Shown here piece by piece: positions 48,437 through 55,368 of a DNA stretch of 64,000 nt. The stretch covers positions 3,100,001 through 3,164,000 of the forward strand of contig NZ_JBBPCL010000001.1 in the NCBI RefSeq assembly GCF_038039215.1, read 5' to 3'. The position numbers and the translations under genes are program-made. The notes beneath the pieces were generated by a model, which did not search any database, was not told the origin of the DNA, and saw only the letters and a program-made list of their open reading frames with translations. Each line of letters begins with the position of its first letter. Position 1 is the first letter of the stretch. Origin of the DNA: Pseudonocardia sp. T1-2H (lineage in GTDB: Bacteria > Actinomycetota > Actinomycetes > Mycobacteriales > Pseudonocardiaceae).

Positions 48437-49105
48437 ATGGGCAGCAAGAAGGAGATCGTCCGGGCCATCGGGTACGTCCGGGTGAGCACCGGGGGACAGG
48501 TGGAGTCCGGCGCCGGCCTGGACGCGCAGCGCGACGCCCTTATGACAGAAGCCGTCCGGCGGGGGTGGGACCTGACCATCGTCGCGGACGAGGGCCTGTC
48601 CGGCGGAACCCTGAAGCGCCCCGCCCTGATGGAGGCCCTGGCCCGCCTGGACCGTGGAGACGCGGACGTCCTCATGGCCTCGAAGCTCGACCGCGTGTCC
48701 CGGTCGGTCACGGACTTCGCGGAGCTCCTGGAGCGGGCCACGGAGAAGAAGTGGCGGCTGGTCCTCCTGGACCTCGGAGTCGACACCTCCACCCCGGCGG
48801 GGGAGTTCGTCGCGAACACCATCGCGAACAGTGCACAGTACGAGCGACGCCTCACCGGGCAGCGCACCCGTGAGGCCCTCGCCGCGAAGAAGGCCACCGG
48901 TGTCCGTCTCGGCCGCCCGTCGGGCTTGTCCACCGAGACCATCGCGCGAATCGTGCAGGAGCACCGGGCCGGCGCGTCCCTCCGCAAGATCGGCGCCGGC
49001 CTGGAGGCGGACGGCGTCCTCACCGGCAGGGGCGGGACGAAGTGGCACGCGAGCGCCGTGAAGGCGGTGCTCGAGAGTCAGGATGCCGCTGTACTCGCCC
49101 GCTAG
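48437..49105 (+). CDS. Serine recombinase (resolvase/invertase type)
   Basis: 222 residues from ATG at 48437. N-terminal catalytic domain with AIGYVRVSTGGQVESGAGLD (the Ser of YVRVST is the nucleophile), LMASKLDRVSRSVTDFAELL and NTIANSAQYERRLTGQRTRE. A short C-terminal helix-turn-helix follows (IARIVQEHRAGASLRKIGAG). The size is that of small resolvases and invertases, not the large phage integrases. No phage or transposon genes accompany it. A dif-like site begins 30 bases after its stop. Confidence 0.9.
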   Translation: MGSKKEIVRAIGYVRVSTGGQVESGAGLDAQRDALMTEAVRRGWDLTIVADEGLSGGTLKRPALMEALARLDRGDADVLMASKLDRVSRSVTDFAELLERATEKKWRLVLLDLGVDTSTPAGEFVANTIANSAQYERRLTGQRTREALAAKKATGVRLGRPSGLSTETIARIVQEHRAGASLRKIGAGLEADGVLTGRGGTKWHASAVKAVLESQDAAVLAR

Positions 49106-49134
49106 CAGCGAAGTATGCGTCGCCGGAAGAGCCG

Positions 49135-49162
49135 AGTTGTCATAACGTCGATTATCGGCTCA
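49135..49162 (+). other. dif: dif-like site (XerC/XerD recombination, chromosome terminus)
   Basis: Two 11-base arms, AGTTGTCATAA (49135-49145) and TTATCGGCTCA (49152-49162), flank a six-base centre CGTCGA. Compared with the actinobacterial dif consensus as I remember it, 23 of 28 positions agree, including the inner arm bases TCATAA-like and TTATCGG and the central spacing. Xer recombinases resolve chromosome dimers at this site near the terminus. The right arm is the stronger match. Confidence 0.7.
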
Positions 49163-49254
49163 ATGGAGAAGGCGGTGAGACCGGCGAAAGGGGCCGTTCA
49201 GGGCCCTGCCGTGCGTCCGATGTCCCGTCGCGCGGCAGGCGCCCCGTGGCCGGC

Positions 49255-49479
49255 CTAGTTGCCGCGACCGGTCTTCGCCTGGAGGTCGTCGATCCGCTTG
49301 GACGCGTCCGCCTTGCTGAGGCCGTCCAGATCGTCCGCTGCGTCCTCGCCGGCCTGCTGGGCCAGCGTCTCGAGGTACGAGCGCTGCGGGCCGGTCATCG
49401 GCTCGTCGCCGGTCGTCCAGTCGTCCGGATCCTTCTCGGCCGGTCCGGTCTGCTGCGGAGCGCTGTTCTGATTCGTCAT
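49255..49479 (-). CDS. DUF3072 protein
   Basis: 74 residues from ATG at 49479. The conserved part reads DWTTGDEPMTGPQRSYLETL, then DLDGLSKADASKRIDDLQ, typical of the small DUF3072 family. Function unknown. There is no ribosome site: the presumed -10 TATGTT ends seven bases before ATG, so the message is probably leaderless, and an SOS-box-like sequence overlaps that promoter. Confidence 0.8.
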   Translation of the reverse strand: MTNQNSAPQQTGPAEKDPDDWTTGDEPMTGPQRSYLETLAQQAGEDAADDLDGLSKADASKRIDDLQAKTGRGN

Positions 49480-49483
49480 GGAA

Positions 49484-49499
49484 TCGAACATATCTTCGA
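49484..49499. promoter_or_regulatory. SOS (LexA) box overlapping the DUF3072 promoter
   Basis: TCGAACATATCTTCGA matches the mycobacterial-type LexA box TCGAAC-N4-GTTCGA at 11 of 12 fixed positions. It covers the likely -10 of the leaderless DUF3072 gene, so LexA would block transcription until DNA damage. Confidence 0.55.
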
Positions 49500-49595
49500 T
49501 CGCCCGCTCTCGCGCGGCGAGTCGGTGTCCGGCCCGGATGTTATGACAGTGTCGGCGCGGAACCCCTGCGGCACAGGGGCCCCTGCGTCGCCGGC

Positions 49596-50081
49596 TCAGC
49601 CGGGGGTCGGCGGCTGGTCCACCAGCTGCGCCAGGTAGAGCTGCTCGCCGAGGCGCTCGATGAGCTCGAGGTTCGTCTCGATGTAGTCGATGTGGTGCTC
49701 CTCGTCGGCGAGGATCTCCTCGAACAGGTTGGCCGTCGTGTGGTCCGCCTTGGAGCGGCACATCGTGATGCCCGGGCGCAGGCGCTCGACGACGGCGAGC
49801 TCGATCTGCAGGTCCGCCTCCAGCTGCTCCTTGACGCTCTGCCCGATCCGCAGGGTCCCGAGCCGCTGGTAGTTCGGCAGCCCCTCGAGGAAGAGGATGC
49901 GATCGGTGATGATCTCCGCGTGCTTCATCTCGTCGATGGACTCGGCCCGGGTGTACGCGGCGAGCTTCGTGAGGCCCCAGTTCTGCTGCATCTTCGCGTG
50001 CAGGAAGTACTGGTTGATCGCGGTCAGCTCGCTCGTGAGCTGGTCGTTGAGCAACGAGATGATCTCGGGGTCGCCACGCAT
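49596..50081 (-). CDS. bfr: Bacterioferritin
   Basis: 161 residues. Four-helix ferritin: LNDQLTSELTAINQYFLHAK, IDEMKHAEIITDRILFLEG (ferroxidase Glu and His, haem Met) and LADEEHHIDYIETNLEL. It stores iron in a 24-subunit shell. It lies in the same direction just after bfd, whose ferredoxin releases the stored iron. Confidence 0.95.
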   Translation of the reverse strand: MRGDPEIISLLNDQLTSELTAINQYFLHAKMQQNWGLTKLAAYTRAESIDEMKHAEIITDRILFLEGLPNYQRLGTLRIGQSVKEQLEADLQIELAVVERLRPGITMCRSKADHTTANLFEEILADEEHHIDYIETNLELIERLGEQLYLAQLVDQPPTPG

Positions 50082-50223
50082 GGAAGGTCCTCACGGTCGT
50101 CGCACTGAAGGGCGACGACGACGCTAGTGGCTTCTGACCTGCCGGGACCATGCAGGGCGGGCTGATCATCGGGTAGGCAGCCCTCTGCGGAGGTGACGCT
50201 GGGGAATCAGATCCTACGGTGCG

Positions 50224-50421
50224 TCACGCCGTGAGCGGGAGCCCCGCGATCTCCGACGGCGCGAGCTCCGTGGCCAGCAGAACGTCCACGGCGTTCAGGC
50301 ACGAACCGCAGCCCGTGCCGGCCCCGCAGGCCTCGCCGACCTCCTCGACGGTCCGGGCGCCCTCGCCGATGCAGTCACGCAGCTCGACGTCCGTCACCGC
50401 CGCGCAGATGCACACGTACAT
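50224..50421 (-). CDS. bfd: Bacterioferritin-associated ferredoxin
   Basis: 65 residues from ATG at 50421; a GTG at 50430 would add MAC but sits too close to the AAGGG site. Four iron-sulfur cysteines: MYVCICAAVTD (CxC) and GTGCGSCL (CxxC), the BFD-like [2Fe-2S] pattern. It reduces bacterioferritin to mobilise iron. A DtxR/IdeR-like iron box lies 17 bases upstream. Confidence 0.9.
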   Translation of the reverse strand: MYVCICAAVTDVELRDCIGEGARTVEEVGEACGAGTGCGSCLNAVDVLLATELAPSEIAGLPLTA

Positions 50422-50437
50422 GCAGGCCACCCTTCAG

Positions 50438-50456
50438 TCAGGTAAGCCTATGCTGC
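50438..50456. promoter_or_regulatory. Possible iron (DtxR/IdeR) box before bfd
   Basis: TCAGGTAAGCCTATGCTGC contains the left two thirds of the DtxR/IdeR consensus (AGGTWAGSCTW) exactly, with a degenerate right arm. Control of bfd by iron starvation would be expected biologically. Confidence 0.45.
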
Positions 50457-50518
50457 CATCCGGCATCCCCTGCTGGCAAGGTCCGCTTCACCCGCGCTGC
50501 CTGGTTAGGCTCGTTCAT

Positions 50519-52397
50519 GTGCCGCTCGACGAGTACCGCCGCAAGCGTGACCGGCACCGGACCCCGGAGCCGATCCCGGACGAGGAGCCCGCCGCGGGAC
50601 GCGGCGACCGGTTCGTCGTCCAGGAGCACCACGCTCGCGCCCTGCACTGGGACCTGCGCCTGGAGCACGACGGCGTCCTGGCCTCCTGGGCCGTCCCGAA
50701 GGGCCTCCCGGCGGACACCGAGACGGTCCGGCTCGCCGTCCGCACCGAGGACCACCCGCTGGAGTACCTCGAGTTCTCCGGGGAGATCCCGAAGGGCGAG
50801 TACGGCGGCGGCCGGATGACCATCTGGGACCACGGCACGTACGAAGCGGAGAAGTGGTCGGACCGCGAGGTCGCCTTCCGCCTGCACGGCGAACGCACGC
50901 AGGGCCGGTTCGTGCTGATCCGCAGCAACCGGGAGCGCCGGGACGGCTGGATCCTGCGCCGCTCGGAGCCGGTCCGCGGCCACTCCCCTCTCCCCCGCGC
51001 CGCGGCGCCCATGCAGGGCGCGCCCGGCGAGCTCCCCACGGGCGACGAGTGGGCGCTGCAGATCCGCTTCGGCGGCCGCCGGGTGCTGGTGCGCGTCGAC
51101 GGCGGCCGGGCCGTCGTGACCGCGGACGGCGAGGAGATCACGGTCCCGACGCTGCGGGAAGCTCGGCCCGTCGCTAGGCGCAACGTCGATGCTGCTCGAC
51201 GCCGAGCTGGCGAGGGCCGGCGAGCTGTGGATCTCGGATCTGTTGTACCTCGACGGGCGGGACACCCGCTGCCTGCCGTTCCGCGAACGCCGGAGGCTGC
51301 TCGAGGAGCTGCCGCTCACCGGACCGCACTGGCGGGTCGCGCCCGTGTTCCCGGCGAGCGACCCGGACGCGGTGCTCGCCGCCGCGCGGGACCAGGGGCT
51401 GCCGGGGGTCGTCGCGAAGCGTGTCGACTCCTCGTACGAGGCCGGGCCCAGCGAGAACTGGATCGAGGCCGGCGTGCGCGCGCCGCCGCCGCGGCCGCGG
51501 GTCCCGACCAAGGTCGGGCGGGCGAAGCTGACGAACCCGGACAAGGTGCTGTACCCGGCCACCGGCACGACGAAGGCGGACGTCCTCGCGCACTACCTGA
51601 GCGTCGCCGACGTGATGCTGCCGCACCTCGAGGGCCGGCCGGTGACGATGGTCCGCTGGCCGGACGGCGTCGAGAAGCCGTCGTTCTTCGAGAAGGACGT
51701 GTCCCGGCACGCGCCGCCCTGGATCCGGACGGTCCGGGTCGGCACGCCGGGCGGGCGGTCGGAGAACGCGGACTTCCCGCTGATCGAGAGCGTGGAGGGG
51801 CTCGCCTGGGCCGCGAACCTCGCGGCGCTGGAGCTGCACGTCCCGCAGTGGAAGGTGGGCCCCCGGGGCGGCCGGCACAACCCGGACCTGGTCGTCTTCG
51901 ACCTCGACCCGGGCGAGGGCACGACGGTCGTCGACTGCTGCCGGGTCGCCGAGCTCATCGCGGACGTCCTCGCCGAGGACGACCTGCGGGCCTACCCGCG
52001 CACGTCCGGCGGGAAGGGGCTGCAGCTGTACATGCCCGTCACCGTGTCGAAGGCGGAGCGGACGGTCGAGTTCGCGAAGGACGTCGCCGTACGGCTCGCA
52101 CGCGAGCAGCCGCGGCGGGTCGTCGCGGTGATGGCGAAGGCCCGGCGTCGGGGGCGGGTGTTCGTGGACTGGAGCCAGAACGACACCGCCAAGACCACCA
52201 TCGCCAGCTACTCGCTGCGCGGGCGGCCCCTCCCGACGGTCGCCACCCCGGTGACGTGGGAGGAGGTCCGGGCGTGCCGCCGGCCCGAGGACCTGATCTT
52301 CACCCTCGACGACCTGCCCGCCCGTCTGGACGAGCACGGTGACCTGCTCGCACCCCTGTTGTTCACCGATCGTCAACGACTCCCCCGTCGCGGGTGA
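50519..52397 (+). CDS. LigD-type NHEJ protein: PE domain, degenerate ligase domain, polymerase domain; one frame break
   Basis: GTG at 50519. Residues about 30-160: 3'-phosphoesterase domain with QEHHARALHWDLRLEHDG. Residues 175-330: a shrunken ligase-like domain. Where ligases have the KxDG lysine this reads LQIRFGGRRVLVRVDGG, so the adenylation Lys and Asp are gone. Later LWISDLLYLDGRDTRCLPF and GVVAKRVDSSYE remain. From about 345: primase-polymerase domain with FDLDPGEGTTVVD (metal Asp pair), RTSGGKGLQLYMPV and RVFVDWSQNDTAKTTIASYS. A frame break near 51160 (GGGAAGCTC, one A too many) separates the parts. No ku gene in the window. Confidence 0.88.
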
Positions 52398-52423
52398 TCG
52401 GGCCCGGGTGGCAGGGTTCACAC

Positions 52424-53227
52424 GTGGGAGATCGGCACCCGTACCTCGACGGACCCTATCCGCGGGCCTACGCGCACCGCGGCTGGCACATCGGCGAGCT
52501 CGCCGGGTGCGAGAACACCCTCGCCGGGTTCGTCCGGGCGGTGGACGAGGGCTTCTCCTACATCGAGATGGACGTGCGCGCGAGCGCCGACGGCGTCGCG
52601 ATGGTCCACCACGATCCGACCCTGGACCGCACCACCGACGGCCACGGCGCGCTGTCCCGGCTGTCCGCGGCGGAGATCGGGTCCGCCCGGGTGGCGGGCC
52701 TCGAGCCGGTGTCGCGCCTGGAGACCGTCCTGAGCACGCTCCCGACCACCCGGTTCACCATCGAGCTGAAGGCGGACGCGGTCGTCCTGCCGACCCTCGC
52801 CGTGCTGGAGCGCCTCGACGCCTGGGACCGCGTGTGCCTGGGCGCCTTCTACGAGGCGCGGCTGCGCCGGGCCCGCGCCGCCGGTGGTGGCCGGCTGCTG
52901 ACCTCGATGGGGCAGAGCGCCGCGATCGGGCTGCGCGGCCGGGCGTGGCTGAAGGCCGTCCCGGGGCCGACCGGCGTGGTCAGCCCGCTGCTGCCGCGGG
53001 TCGCCGGCGGGCTGGCGCAGCTGCCCCGCGCGCTCGGGACGCTGCGGGTGGTGGACCGCGAGCTGCTCCGCGAGGCGCACCGGCGGGACATCGAGGTGCA
53101 CGTGTGGACCGTGAACGACGAGGCCGAGATGCGGCAGCTGCTGGACCTCGGCGTCGACGGCCTGCTCAGCGACCGCCCCGACGTGCTGCGGGACGTGCTG
53201 AGGTCCCGCGGCGAGTGGCCCGGTTGA
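52424..53227 (+). CDS. Glycerophosphodiester phosphodiesterase
   Basis: 267 residues from GTG at 52424, where the conserved part begins (HPYLDGPYPRAYAHRG). A GTG at 52394 overlapping the ligD stop would add ten residues. Active-site motifs AHRGWHIGELAGCENTLAGF (His and Glu), YIEMDVRASADGVAMVHHDP (metal Glu/Asp and the second His) and FTIELKAD (Glu). It hydrolyses glycerophosphodiesters to glycerol-3-phosphate. No signal peptide, so cytoplasmic. Confidence 0.92.
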   Translation: MGDRHPYLDGPYPRAYAHRGWHIGELAGCENTLAGFVRAVDEGFSYIEMDVRASADGVAMVHHDPTLDRTTDGHGALSRLSAAEIGSARVAGLEPVSRLETVLSTLPTTRFTIELKADAVVLPTLAVLERLDAWDRVCLGAFYEARLRRARAAGGGRLLTSMGQSAAIGLRGRAWLKAVPGPTGVVSPLLPRVAGGLAQLPRALGTLRVVDRELLREAHRRDIEVHVWTVNDEAEMRQLLDLGVDGLLSDRPDVLRDVLRSRGEWPG

Positions 53228-53252
53228 TCCATCCTGCGGATAAGGTGCGCGG

Positions 53253-54566
53253 ATGAGCAGCCGGGCGCCGGAGAAGGACGCGGGCACGCGACGTCGCATC
53301 GTCGCCTGGGGGCTCTGGGACTGGGGCTCCTCGGGCTTCAACGTCATCGTCCTGACCTTCGTCTTCTCGGTCTACCTGACGGACTCGGTCGGCAAGGGGC
53401 TCCCCGGCTCGATCAGCGCCAACAGCTGGCTCGGCTGGGCGGTCGGGGCGTCCGGGCTCATCGTCGCCCTGATGGCCCCGGTCATCGGCCAGTCCGCGGA
53501 CCGCGCCGGCCGGCGCCTGCGCTCGACCGGGCTCTGGACCGCCGCCTGCGTCCTGTGCCTGCTCGCGATGATCGCGGTCCGGGCGGACCACCACTACCTC
53601 TGGCTCGGCCTGCTCCTGCTCGGCGGCGCCTCCCTGTTCTACGAGCTCGCCGTCGTCGGCTACAACGCGATCCTCCGGCAGATCTCCACGCCCGAGACGA
53701 TCGGGCGCGTCTCCGGTTTCGGCTGGTCGATGGGCTACTTCGGGGGGATCGTCGCCCTGTTGGCGGCGTACGTCCTGCTGATCGCGGACGACGGGGGCCT
53801 GCTCGGCGTCAGCACCGAGGACGGGTTCAACATCCGGCTCGTCGCGCTGCTCTCCGGCATCTGGTTCGCGGTGTTCGCGATCCCGCTGTTCCGGATGGTC
53901 CCGGAGGCCCCGGCGGCCCTCGAGCGGGCGCCGCGGCTCGGGGTGGCGGCGAGCTACCGCAAGCTCTTCCGGGACCTGCGCGACCTCTACCGGGCCAGCC
54001 CGCACACCGTCTACTTCCTCGCCGCGAGCGCGCTCTACCGGGACGGCCTCGCCGCGGTCTTCACCTTCGGCGGGGTCCTCGCGGTGACGGTCTACGGCAT
54101 CGCGGCGGACGACGTGCTGATCTTCGGGGTGGCGGCGAACGTGGTCTCCGCGGTCGGGGCGCTCGCCGGCGGCAGGCTCGACGACCGGCGCGGCCCGAAG
54201 ATCGTCGTCACGGGGTCGCTGATCGGGATGATCGCCGTCGGCGTCGTGCTGTTGTTCCTGTCCGGGCCGACCGCGTTCTGGATCTTCGGGCTGGCGCTGT
54301 GCCTGTTCGTCGGGCCGGCCCAGTCGTCGTCGCGCACCTACCTCACCAGGCTCACCCCGGTGGGCCAGGAGGGCCAGCTCTTCGGCCTGTACGCGACGAC
54401 CGGCCGGGCCGTGTCCTTCCTCGCACCGACCCTCGTCGGGCTCTTCACGTACCTGTTCGCGACCGACCGGGCGGGAATGGCCGGGATCCTCCTCGTCCTC
54501 GCGCTCGGCCTGCTGGCGCTCTGGAAGGTCCGGGCGCCCGCGCCGGCCGTCGCGCCGGCCGCCTGA
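53253..54566 (+). CDS. MFS transporter, UMF1 (YxiO/Atg22-like) family
   Basis: 437 residues, about twelve hydrophobic segments. The opening AWGLWDWGSSGFNVIVLTFV is the W-D-x-G-S-S-G/A-F-N hallmark of UMF1 transporters, and YNAILRQISTPETIGRVSGF and FVGPAQSSSRTYLTRLTP are also conserved. Relatives of vacuolar effluxer Atg22; bacterial substrates unknown. Confidence 0.88.
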   Translation: MSSRAPEKDAGTRRRIVAWGLWDWGSSGFNVIVLTFVFSVYLTDSVGKGLPGSISANSWLGWAVGASGLIVALMAPVIGQSADRAGRRLRSTGLWTAACVLCLLAMIAVRADHHYLWLGLLLLGGASLFYELAVVGYNAILRQISTPETIGRVSGFGWSMGYFGGIVALLAAYVLLIADDGGLLGVSTEDGFNIRLVALLSGIWFAVFAIPLFRMVPEAPAALERAPRLGVAASYRKLFRDLRDLYRASPHTVYFLAASALYRDGLAAVFTFGGVLAVTVYGIAADDVLIFGVAANVVSAVGALAGGRLDDRRGPKIVVTGSLIGMIAVGVVLLFLSGPTAFWIFGLALCLFVGPAQSSSRTYLTRLTPVGQEGQLFGLYATTGRAVSFLAPTLVGLFTYLFATDRAGMAGILLVLALGLLALWKVRAPAPAVAPAA

Positions 54567-54778
54567 CGTCCCCCGTGCCCCTGCCGTCACGGACCATCTG
54601 ACCTGCGACAACTCGACGATCGAGCGATCCACGGCGAGCAACGGGTAACGAGAAACGGGCGTCAATGTAAATAACGCGCGAGAACCGGTGAGCTAAGTCA
54701 CACTTGGCTGACAGGTCACATCGGCGTGTGTCAGAGGGCCAGATGGTGGACACTCTCACCTCGGGCAGCCATGAACCG

Positions 54779-54800
54779 CCGTCGGGTACACGCCCGACGG
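54779..54800. terminator. Small hairpin in the rbpA upstream region
   Basis: CCGTCGGG and CCCGACGG flank TACACG. It lies in the 356-base gap before rbpA. It may end read-through from the transporter 210 bases back. CTGACA (54708-54713) and TGTCAG (54729-54734) form a second, weaker inverted repeat. Confidence 0.3.
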
Positions 54801-54826
54801 CACGGTGAGTGAATGCGCCCCGCTCG

Positions 54827-54852
54827 GGAATGGACGCCTGGCAGCAGACGTT
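54827..54852 (+). promoter_or_regulatory. SigR/SigH-type promoter of rbpA
   Basis: GGAAT at 54827-54831, exactly 18 bases, then GTT at 54850-54852: the consensus of disulfide-stress sigma factors (SigR in Streptomyces, SigH/SigE in mycobacteria). It lies about 70 bases before the rbpA start. rbpA is a known SigR target in Streptomyces. Confidence 0.65.
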
Positions 54853-54922
54853 ACACCGGGTGGCGACGACGTGACCGTCGAGGGGTGCCGCCCTCTCGGC
54901 TTTGAGATGGGGAGGATGACGC

Positions 54923-55264
54923 ATGGCCGACCGCGTGCTTCGTGGCAGCCGGCTCGGGGCTGTCAGCTACGAGACCGACCGTAACCACGACCTGGCGCCG
55001 CGACAGATGGTGCGCTACGCGTTGTCCAACGGACACGAGTTCGAGGTGCCGTTCGCGAACGACGCGGAGGCCCCCGCCACCTGGGAGTCCCCGCAGGGCG
55101 GGCTCGGACGCCGGGTGGACGGTGTCGAGCCCGAGCAGAAGAAGACCAAGCCGCCGCGTACGCACTGGGACATGCTCCTGGAGCGGCGTTCGATCGCCGA
55201 GCTCGAGGAGCTCCTCTCGGAGCGCCTGGAGCTGCTGCGGGAGCGTCGCGCCGAGATCGCGTGA
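54923..55264 (+). CDS. rbpA: RNA polymerase-binding protein RbpA
   Basis: 113 residues from ATG at 54923. MADRVLRGSRLGAVSYETDR, then LAPRQMVRYALSNGHEFEV, the zinc-less core, and the sigma-interaction domain KPPRTHWDMLLERRSIAELE. Full-length match to actinobacterial RbpA, which stabilises the sigma factor on RNA polymerase and is essential in mycobacteria. Own SigR-type promoter and a strong terminator. Confidence 0.97.
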   Translation: MADRVLRGSRLGAVSYETDRNHDLAPRQMVRYALSNGHEFEVPFANDAEAPATWESPQGGLGRRVDGVEPEQKKTKPPRTHWDMLLERRSIAELEELLSERLELLRERRAEIA

Positions 55265-55294
55265 CCTCCCCGATGCACCGCTGACGCGCGCGCA

Positions 55295-55343
55295 GACACC
55301 ACGAAGCCGGGCCACCTCCCGTGGGGCCCGGCTTCGTCGTGTC
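55295..55343 (+). terminator. Terminator after rbpA
   Basis: GACACCACGAAGCCGGGCC (55295-55313) pairs with GGCCCGGCTTCGTCGTGTC (55325-55343), 19-base arms with one mismatch and an 11-base loop. It starts 31 bases after the rbpA stop. Confidence 0.8.
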
Positions 55344-55368
55344 CGGGGCAGGTCGCCAGGATGGGGCC

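Noticed and set aside
48437..49105. Prophage or transposon
   Set aside because: No integrase partner, capsid, terminase, transposase or terminal repeats were found near the recombinase.
49139..49547. Invertible DNA segment switched by the serine recombinase
   Set aside because: The inverted match is only nine bases plus an offset flank, and the left copy is better explained as a dif arm; kept only as a half-site observation.
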